From Lathyrus oleraceus (Eukaryota; Streptophyta; Magnoliopsida; Fabales; Fabaceae): a DNA stretch of 64,000 bases. The stretch is from NCBI RefSeq assembly GCF_024323335.1, contig NC_066581.1:183660830-183724829 (forward strand), in the 5' to 3' direction. The notes under the pieces were generated by a model. The model saw only the letters and a program-made list of their open reading frames with translations. It was not told where the DNA came from and made no database searches. The translations under genes were made by a program, and so were the position numbers. This document shows positions 55,780-64,000 of this stretch, one piece after another. Position 1 is the stretch's first letter. Every line of letters starts with the position of its first letter.

Positions 55780-56439
55780 TCACCATTGCCTGACCATGTG
55801 CCGCATGGGATTGGCATTAACATTCGGTGATGGCGCAAAATTGATAGCCTTGGAGTCTACCAGATCCTGGACAACATTCTTGAATGCTCTACAGCCCTCA
55901 ATGTTATGCCCCGGTGTTCCAGAATGAAATTCACACTGGGCATTCTCATCATAGTTAGGAGGCTTCTGATCTGATCTCATCGGAACCATCGCCCTCGGCT
56001 GAACCAACCCAAAATCCATCAACTCTTTAAACAGAACAGCATATGTCACGGGCGGCTTGTCAAAATAGCGATCGACCCCCTTTCCTTTCACTAGGCTCCC
56101 AGCTCCTTGTTGAGGTGGCTGACGTTGCTGTCGTACTGACTGGTTACCAGCAGGGATAGTTACAACAGCAGTGTGCTGGTAGTAACGACCCCTACCGTGT
56201 CCTCTCTGGGCATGCACAGCACTTGATTCACCCTCATTCTTGCGCTGGTCGTTACCAAAGGATTTCTTCGGTCTAGACGACGAAACGTTTCCCTGTATCT
56301 CCCCCTTCCTTAGCCAGTCTTCAATCTTCTCCACCTTCTCAGCAATTACTCTCTGCCCCAAGGCGAACTCTTGCATGACATTGATCAGCTCTCCCATCTT
56401 CTCTTTCAGTTCGAGAATGTCGGCGTTGGGCGGATCCAT
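55780..56439 (-). pseudogene. Gag remnant, Ogre element 2
   Basis: From ATG 56439 (MDPPNADILELKEKMGEL) the frame runs about 219 codons: coiled coil (VEKIEDWL), basic Gln-rich linker, KPPVTYAVLFKELMDFGLVQPR and CEFHSGTPGHNIEGC, then QDLVDSKAINFAP. It is broken near 55790; the element 1 frame continues much further. The same gag core deletion as element 1 is present. It reads antisense to the LTR promoter. Confidence 0.75.
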
Positions 56440-56508
56440 CAGTTTGGATTTGCTGAGTCTGGGAGGGTATCTGGGCGGAAAAGTTGTGCGCACTGGTTAG
56501 ACCGATAC

Positions 56509-56533
56509 CTGCAAAACAGCAAACAGGTTAATA
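56509..56533 (-). promoter_or_regulatory. Splice acceptor and branch point, copy 2
   Basis: On the minus strand TATTAAC, a T-rich tract and GCAG, matching 922-946. In the inverted block it is unusable by the LTR transcript. Confidence 0.55.
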
Positions 56534-57644
56534 TGCATGAATGCAACGTCTGTCCATATGAGGAAGATTCTGTCCTTTGATCTTGGTTTCATCGAGACAG
56601 ATAATATTTTTCCAATAACATTCTGACATTCAGATGTCTCTCAACCAAATTCTCAATCCATAATACTCCCCATATGACTAGACGTGAGTTTGATGCAGAT
56701 GAATGCAAAATGAGAATGATGCAGATGTATGAATGCATAGTGCCATCCTCCAAGTCCTCTGATCATCTGTTGCACTGAATCACAGCCCTGATCTCTGAAC
56801 CGATCACAACCATCTGAGGTACTGAGCAATCATACATCCGACTTAAGGGTTCCGAAATAAACGGAACTGACAGATACACCATCATCATCATCAAACCATC
56901 TCCGAACAGATAACCACAACCTCTGAATCGGCCCGGGGAATCCTGAAATAAACGGATCCCCACTGATAAATACCACGGACAACATTTCGGCGTCTCGGCA
57001 ATAAATGACCATAAATCCGACTTATAAATAGGACTCTGATCCTCGGAACCAAAAGTCACCATCAAAGTCACCATCTGAACATGCATCTGAAAGAATCACC
57101 CTCCCCTCACAGGTAAATTCTAAACAGGTCATCCTAAGGCGGATAATAGTCTCGACAATCGGGCAGAGATACTCAATGGGTTTGCCCTTTCGGGTGTGCC
57201 ATTGTAGCTCTCCTGAGATCGTCTAAACCAAAGATCCGGGAAATGATCGGTCACCAGAGTCAACAGTTCAGATGAAGTAACTCAACCAAAGTGGAATACC
57301 CACAGAGGCAAGCACTATCAAATGAACCTCGTCCGGCTTGTGGTACATCATGCTGCCAGGCACATATTGACTTAACATGAAAGAGGCAACATGAGACCAC
57401 ACTAATCCTAGGTGTATACTCGGGCCTGGGTTTTAGCCCCACTCAGAACACCCACCCCAAACAGAGGAACCACCTGCACAGAGGACGGCAACATGATAGT
57501 ATGATGCATGCAAATATTTATGCAAATATATACACTGTTAGAATAATAAATGCAATAAATAAAGCAAACAAGCAACCTAAACTATCCTAGCACGCTAGGA
57601 AGGACTCGCTCAGGGAAGATGGACCAGCACAGGTCAACATCTAT
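56534..57644 (-). other. 5' leader region of Ogre element 2 inside the inverted block
   Basis: Matches the reverse complement of 1-920 in element 1; 57450-57644 is the part of the leader that lies left of the window in element 1. No gene is seen. Confidence 0.6.
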
Positions 57645-58318
57645 CTAGGTCCCCAAGCAGAATTAGAGGACCAACTCCCTAGCAGATCCAAGGTCTATGG
57701 ATCCCCAGCCGAGTCAAGATGGTTATCCCCGGCAGGTTTAAAGTGATGTTTCCTCAGCAGCCAGGCCTGAAGGTTGCTATCCCCGAGTGGAGCGGGTTTC
57801 AATGAAATATATCTCCAGCAATGTTCATCCTACCGGTGGATTGGATGAGTTTCCGTAGCAGACGGATATTTGCATCCCCAGCGGAGTTGATTCTATCTAT
57901 GGATTGCATGGGTAGTCCCCAGCGGAATGGCATTCGCTTCCCTAGCAGGGTCAGGAGGGTTATCCCCAGCAGGTGTCAGATCGAGGCTTCCCCAGTTGCC
58001 GGGCCTGGAGGTGGCTGTTTCCCAGCAGAGTATCTGTGAGCATTTCCCCAGTGAAGTCGTCAGGTATCTGTGAGGGTTCTCCAAGCAGAGTCGGGATTGA
58101 TATCCCCAGCAAGTCAAAGACTGTTGTATCCCCACAGAGCGTTGGTGGTTCTTATCCCCAGCAGTTTCCCGAGCGGATTGGGTGCAAAGGAGGTTCTTCC
58201 CCAGCAAGGGTTGCCTTGTCCCAGCAGCAGTATTATTCCCCAGCGGGGTGGAGATGGGAGTATTGACGAGTTCCTCAGCAGAGTGTCTCGTGCTCCTCAG
58301 GAGAGTCCCTTGAGGGGG
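57645..58318 (+). repeat. Primer-tRNA-3'-end-like array, copy 2
   Basis: Its first 30 bp (57645-57674) are the exact reverse complement of the post-PBS leader. Further units follow as in element 1, for example CCCCAGCGGAGTTGATT near 57877, CCCCAGCAGGTGTCAGA near 57964, CCCAGCAGAGTATC near 58021, CCCCAGTGAAGTCGTCA near 58047 and CCCCAGCAAGTCAAAG near 58102. Orientation relative to the LTRs is as in element 1, so the array was not part of the inversion. Confidence 0.8.
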
Positions 58319-58800
58319 ACATTTTTTATACGTTCATCATGAAAAATAGCATAGCATGTTGCATAGAAAAATAATAAAGCGCGTAGCATTTCCATAATTA
58401 TGGAGCATTACGCAGAAAAAATCAATCATGCATCATATTGCAAGCACAAGCTAGTCTCAAGCCGTGGTTACCGTTTGAGAGGTGGTTTTACCAGAAGTAG
58501 AGGTGTTACTCCAAGGAGTTTGGCCTCATGATTTGATCAAAGGTATTTCCCCAGTAGTGCGATACTGGAGGAGTGTTTCCGTCGGGCAGAGATGGAAAGG
58601 TTACGCGATCAGCGCGATTCAAGCCGTGGTTACCGCTTGAAGGTTTGGTTTCATCAGATGGTGAAGATGGTACTCCGAGGAGTTCAGCATCACGACGTCA
58701 GATCAGCAATGTTCCCCAGTAATGCGATATTGGAGGAAATGTTTCCGTCGGACAGAGATGGAAATAATATCAGAAGACGTTACGCGATCAGCGCGATTCC
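58319..58800 (+). other. 3' UTR segment of Ogre element 2 lacking the 85-bp and 23-bp arrays
   Basis: Two ~165-bp units (CAAGCCGTGGTTACCG near 58457 and 58620) align with 6309-6560 of element 1 and then jump directly to the block matching 7285-7400. The satellite-like arrays of element 1 are absent. Confidence 0.7.
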
Positions 58801-59135
58801 GGGGTTCAAATGGAGAAAAGGAGATGTTGAGGCATTTTCTAGAGAATGGGGTTCAAATGAAGAAAGGGAAGTGTTGCGACATTTTCTGGAGATCGGGGTT
58901 CAATCAGAGAAGAGTATATGCTGAGGCATTTTCTGGGGTTCAAATGGAGAAAGGGAAATGTTGAGGCATTTTCTGGAGAACGGGGTTCACAATGGCGATC
59001 GTGAGTTATCGTCAGGCGACTGGGGTTCAAACTGGAGAATGGGGTTCATTATTTGGCAAATAGGAGAGCGGGGTTCAAATGCAGTGATTTGAGGATCATT
59101 TGCGCAGAAGAAAATTTCGGGGTTCAAGAAAAGCA
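58801..59135 (+). repeat. GGGGTTCAAATGGAG-type repeats, copy 2
   Basis: About eight units starting GGGGTTCAA (58801, 58850, 58896, 58936 and on), 30-50 bp apart, uninterrupted. Confidence 0.8.
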
Positions 59136-59439
59136 TGAAAAAAAAAGGAAGAGAAAGAAATAATAATCCCGAGCGGATGTGGGGTTCAGGTCATGGTTAT
59201 CCCTGCGTTACCATTTATTTTGGTATCCAGGTCGACGCTGTGATTCGGTGATCAGGCCGACTTTCTCCGTACCAGACGGATTTTTCTTCAAGATTATTTC
59301 TTTGCCGATTCTGGCAGGCATTGCTAATTATTTTTCCATCAGAGCGCAAATTGTTCGTCTGTTCTTGGTATTCAATCACTCTTCATCCTGATCATCTGAA
59401 AGCCGAGGCTATTCATATCGACAGGTTCACAGTGGATTG

Positions 59440-59451
59440 AATAGGGGCAGC
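59440..59451 (+). promoter_or_regulatory. PPT of Ogre element 2
   Basis: AATAGGGGCAGC before the 3' LTR, identical to 8283-8294. Confidence 0.8.
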
Positions 59452-62400
59452 TGTAACACCTCAAAATTTGCCCTCCTCTCTTGGGACTAGCTGAGCATAT
59501 TGCATATCATTTTTAGGTCATTAGGCATTGCATATTGCATATCATGTGGTTACATTGTGCAAGTCATCCTCTTAAGTCTTGATCAGAAGATGAAGAGGTC
59601 ATGTGCATGCTGGGGTTTCATTGGACTGGTCATTGATCATCTGAGGATGTGGAGGTCCAAATTAGGGTTTTGTGATTCTCAAGGAGATTGGTCTTCATCT
59701 TGTTTGAAAGGATACATCATCATCATGGTTTGTCATCATCAAGTGTTGAAGCATAGTCCTTGAGATTAGGGTTTTGACCACTGGTCAACCCTAATCAGTT
59801 GCATTGGGCCAATCAGGGCATGGTAAGGAGATGGGGTCTATGATGGATATGGGGATCATTTCATGGAGCTTATTGAGGCTAGGGTTTCATCCTTGAGCCA
59901 TTTCATCAGAGGATTGGGGCTTAACTTGATCAGTGCGTTGCCAAATTCATCTATCAGTTGAAAAAGTCAACCGTGGTCAACTGTGCTTGATTTTATGGAT
60001 TTGGAGGTAGGAGAGAGTTGGATACACTTCATTCATGTTGGAACAAGTGTTATTTGACATGTCAAAGCTCAAGAATGGAGAAAATCAAGTCAGGACAAAA
60101 ATTGCCAAAAATAGAAAGTGACTTGTAATGGAAGTTTCCAAAAATGGAAAGTTTTTGACCTCAAATTTACGTGTCCAAGGAAGCTTCAAATGAAAATTTG
60201 TTCAACATGAAAGTTGTAGATCTTGGTCTCACCTTTCCAAAAGGTCCAAGAACTTGAAATTCCCATGTATGGTTGACAAGTTATGGTCCATTCAATTTCA
60301 AAAATGACCCATAATCAAAGTGGCATAACTTCCACATGGAGTGTCCAAATGGGATGATCTTTTTATGTGCAAACTCCATTTAACATGTACTTTCATGGTG
60401 CATAATTGGAATTCATCAAAAATGGTCAATGCAAAAAGTCAATTTTCAAGTGTACAGTTAAAAATCCAAGGGCAAAATGGTCCAAGTTGAGAAATAATTG
60501 GAATTTTGGCATGGGAGTTTTTGCAACACCTCACATATGCCAATTAGAGATGGTTTGAATTGTCATAACATTTCAAAGTACGATATTTGGTTAAGTCATT
60601 TTGGAACTTCACTTGAAATTACACAATTTGGCATGACATGGTGAAATTGAAAAATACAAAACCAATCAACATGGGACAAGTGCCAACACATCACAAATGG
60701 AATTTGGAGAGTGTGTGAGCTGTCATACAGCTGTCATGGGCCCTATGGTGAAATGGCATTTTTGCCCTTGCTTTGTAAATTACACATTAAGCTAATCACT
60801 TTCATTTTGGTTAATTGGATGATTAAGAGTGTGATTAAGTGGAAGTATAAGAGCCTAATCATAACTAACTTTGGATCAGAATCACAATTTCACAAAATCT
60901 CTAACAGTTTTTCCCTCCAATTCTCCAAATTCATCAAGAACATTCATCAACCAAACTCTTCCAATTCTTCACCAATTCACGAAATTCTTTTTGCTTCCTC
61001 CTCCAATCATCTTCCTCTTGGACTGTTTCATCAATTCATCACCAAAAACCTCACGAATCTCGACTGTTCATCCTTGGTGCAACAATGGCAATTGGCAATT
61101 TCTTCCAATAGAAGCAATTTCGAGCTAACCTGAGCACTCCGTTCAACTTCCCTATCTTCATGCTGCATCTGTTTTGAGGAAACACGCGCCAAAGCTCAAG
61201 ATTCAACACTCTCTCCAATTTAAGGTGTGATTTCGAATCTCATCATTTTGTGAATTGTGATATGCGTTCTATAGTGTTTTCCACGTAGATGATCATGCTA
61301 GGTCCAGTTTTTGAAATGATGAACTATAGGTTAAGAAATCGTGTTTGAAAGATTTGATGTCAAAACCTAATTGGCTCGATCCGTGAGCTACAGTGAGAAT
61401 TAGGCAATTTAGGTTACGTATCCATGATCCTGGCACTTAGACCTTTCCAATGACTATAGGCTTGTGAATTTCTGTGAAGATTTGATGTTCTTGGTGTTCT
61501 TGAATTTTCTGGACTTGTTTTGCTGAAGAACACGATTCCAAGCTTGTTTGATTCGTCCTAGCGCCTTGCCAATTTCAAAAGATGTTTCCCGCCTGGATTG
61601 TCCAATCAGAACGCGCCATCACATTAAGTGATGCGCTGCGTTTTGGACCAGGGAGGCGCTATTTACCATTTTGCCATTTCAGTAATTTATTTTCTTATTT
61701 CATTTTCTTTTGATCATTCCAATTTCATTTTTTGTACCACAACTTCAAAAATTAGTAACTCACTCATAACTCATCCAATTTTGATGAAACTTTTTGTGCC
61801 ATACTCATGAAATTGTGTAGAATTTAATGGATATTTTTTGGATTTTTTGGCATGAATGGAAAAATAATGAGCCTAGGGTTTGTAGAATGTGTCACAATTT
61901 TGTACATGTTGCCATTTTCATCATGAAATGCTCATACATTTAAAGAAATGATTGAAATTTTTTGTGCTCATTCTGGACATGTTGATGGTGATTTCCATGT
62001 AAAGTTTATGATTTTTGGATACCTGATGATTGAGATATGATTTTTTGGATCTAGGTGTGACAATTTGTGTCACACCTAGCTAGGTCAACTTCATGAATTT
62101 ATTTGCATGACCTATGATTGTTGGATTGGATTGAAATTTTGCATGAATGATCATTGGTATGTCAAGATAACATGTGAATTGTTCTGGATTTTTCTATGGC
62201 ATTTTCCAATTGATTGATAATTTTCTTCACTGTATGCTCATTTGGTAATATTGTGTGACACATGTTTGTATATTGTTTGTGAAATTCTCATATGGTTTTG
62301 GATGAAGATGAAATTTGGTATGCTGGTTATAGACACATTATAGGACATCATAGTTTTGGTCCCATTCATTTCTAATATGTTGTCACTGTTTTGTGAATTT

Positions 62401-64000
62401 TTGAAGTGAATTCATGTGTTGGTGCTATGAATTGGCTTGAATAATTGTGTCTGGATTTCTTGATTTTCATTGACCTACTTTCTTTTGTCCAATTGAGCTG
62501 AAAATTGACATGCTACTTGTTGATTGTGTCCTGTTTTGGTGTGAATTATTTGAGGATTTTTGGAATTGTTTTGGTATGCTTTTGAGTGAAATAGTTCTGT
62601 TTGGTCTTTTGGTGTTGCAAATTGCATGTTTGATGTTAAATTGTGCATGAAATGAATATGGTGAAGGATATGAGCATGGGACCAATTGCATTTGCTTTTG
62701 AATTGTTTTAATGTGATTTTGGTTGAATATTACTTGCTGTTTAGAATTTCTTATCCCTTTTGGACCCTAGGCTTGGCCTAGTGGTCTAGTTTCTCACATT
62801 TGGTTTGGATTTTCAGGATGAAATGCACAATGCTTAAGGAGATTGCTTCAAGGCAATTTGAATTGAGTTTGGTTGATGTTTATAAACTAACTTGACTTTG
62901 TGTTGTAGGATTGGAAGCTTGAGCTTGAGCTTATAGCTTGCATTTGTGTGCATTGACTTGAGTTGTCTGTATAGATTAACATTTGCTGTTTACTGTTTGT
63001 CTGTCTGAGTACTGATGATACTTGATTGATTTCAGGTACATTAAGTTGCTTACAGTTCTTTAAGAACTTGCTTGCTGCTGCTTGGTTTTTAAACCGCTTG
63101 AGGTAGGACCTCTATTCTTCATGTAGTCTGGAAGACCTGGTCTGTTACTTGGCCAGGCAACTGTCTGAAGTCCTCCTTAAGAGGCGATGTTTGTGGTTGT
63201 TTACATTTGTGCCAAGCAGGTAAAGACCTCTATGAGGCAATTGGTGGATCAAAGGGATATGCAATCTATCCCCCACTATTCTATGAGTCGTCCCTCTACT
63301 CACACGGCTGTGTGTTGATGCATTGGGACACAAACCCAAGATCTTGTGCTGTTGCACAATCGAGTCAGAGTCTTTGAGCGTAGAAGGGTCCCTCCATTCT
63401 GGACCCACGCTCCTTTGTCTGAAGCTCTCCCTGGTCAGGGATAAGAGCTGTGAAGTCTAATCTTCACTCACCTTTCATCTGCTTCACCTTAGCCCCGCAA
63501 TGGCAAGGTTAAGAGCGAATACTACCCATGTACAGATGACTTGCTTCGGCAGTCAAACCCATTGTTTGAGCCTCACTTGACTGGTTATAATGTGTGCTTT
63601 GTGAATATTTGTTTGCTCTGTTTGCTTGTATGCTTGTATGCTTGCTTTCTTCCTGGATAGGATTAGACTGCAGTTGTGCAAGTAGGTAGAAACCTCAACG
63701 TAGGGCAATGATGCATGACAACACTAGGCTCGAGTCCAGCTCCCTGGTAGTGTGTCTTCCCTTGGTTTCTGGCTAGATTTTCTTTCCCTTTCGGGGGAAC
63801 TACATCGCCCTGATCCTCGTTCCAGACGAGGTATGTAGGCAGGAGACCGTGCGAGGTCTCTCCGGGCACTTTTTTTCTTTTTTGTGTGTGTTTGCTTGTT
63901 ATCTTCTTGTGTATGTTTGGTTCGGATGCCGACGTAAGTCCAGTGATTGGCGGTCGGGCTCCACGTTTGCCGTTTTGTGCGTTTTGGTTCGGATGCTGAT
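59452..64000 (+). repeat. 3' LTR of Ogre element 2 (cut by the window edge)
   Basis: 4549 of about 4990 bp are present; collinear with 47238-51785 with about 19 single-base differences and a few 1-bp indels by eye. Confidence 0.95.

Larger units (their letters stand above)
52281..57644 (-). other. Inverted internal block of Ogre element 2
   Basis: Throughout, the plus strand matches the reverse complement of element 1 positions about 1-5490 (for example 57443 downward equals element 1 from base 1; 52281 equals about 5490). Both edges coincide with the ends of the 30-bp inverted repeat, as expected for flip-type recombination between the repeats. The order inside is otherwise undisturbed. Confidence 0.85.
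47238..64000 (+). mobile_element. Non-autonomous Ogre-like element 2, coding segment inverted, right end outside the window
   Basis: 5' LTR 47238-52229, PBS 52232-52249, internal region, PPT 59440-59451 and 3' LTR from 59452 are all in plus orientation. The block 52281-57644 is inverted: gag, RT and integrase remnants, splice acceptor and small frame read on the minus strand, opposite to element 1. The two LTRs differ at about 19 positions over 4.55 kb by eye (about 0.4%), so the copy is young. It inserted in RNase H of the Tork-like copia element; the left TSD half is GATGG (47233-47237). It shares internal deletions with element 1. Confidence 0.9.

Overview
This is a plant nuclear DNA window made almost entirely of nested LTR retrotransposons. 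I see no ordinary host gene, tRNA or rRNA gene. Two ~5-kb LTRs opening with TGTAACACCTCAAAATTTGC and a leader carrying the primer-binding site TGGCGACTCTGCTGGGGA match the giant Ogre (Ty3/Tat) elements of legumes, so a legume, most likely of the pea/vetch tribe (Fabeae), is the best guess; this is inference.

Layout, left to right. (1) 1-13278: right part of a non-autonomous Ogre-like element, + strand: gag, RT, RNase H and integrase remnants, an unusual 3' untranslated region with several tandem arrays, and a complete 3' LTR (8295-13278). (2) 13279-15892: minus-strand LTR debris and an unassigned stretch. (3) 15893-42277: an old, coding-deficient Athila-like element that served as a landing pad. 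Inside it are a Tekay-type solo LTR (15931-17922, TSD attac), a decayed minus-strand Ty1/copia element (18026-22705, TSD ataat), an Ale-like copia element with TA...TA termini (24122-28666, TSD ggtac) and a complete, apparently intact Tekay-type chromovirus (30595-39072, TSD gagat) with a 1456-codon gag-pol frame and almost identical LTRs. (4) 42278-43345: a copia integrase fragment. (5) 43346-47237: a second copia element, split by (6) 47238-64000+: a second, recently inserted non-autonomous Ogre-like element with LTRs of about 0.4% divergence. Its whole coding segment (52281-57644) is inverted relative to its LTRs.

The only frame that looks able to make a working protein set is the Tekay polyprotein. 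The two Ogre-like elements share the same gag and RT deletions, including loss of the RT active-site motif, so they belong to one lineage that must be mobilised in trans. They keep LTRs, a leader PBS (seen in element 2), PPT, splice signals and structured non-coding sequence.

Most interesting signals: (a) in the 3' UTR of both Ogre-like elements, an array of about 20 degenerate motifs resembling the reverse complement of the element's own PBS, i.e. the 3' end of the primer tRNA, opening with a 30-bp perfect inverted copy of the post-PBS leader; (b) the 5.36-kb inversion in element 2, whose breakpoints lie exactly at that inverted repeat; (c) four tandem stem-loops just after the integrase stop codon whose stems differ in sequence but stay complementary; (d) arrays of the 14-bp palindrome GTTAACCGGTTAAC in Tekay LTRs. 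All identities and counts were read by eye; no alignment or database search was run.
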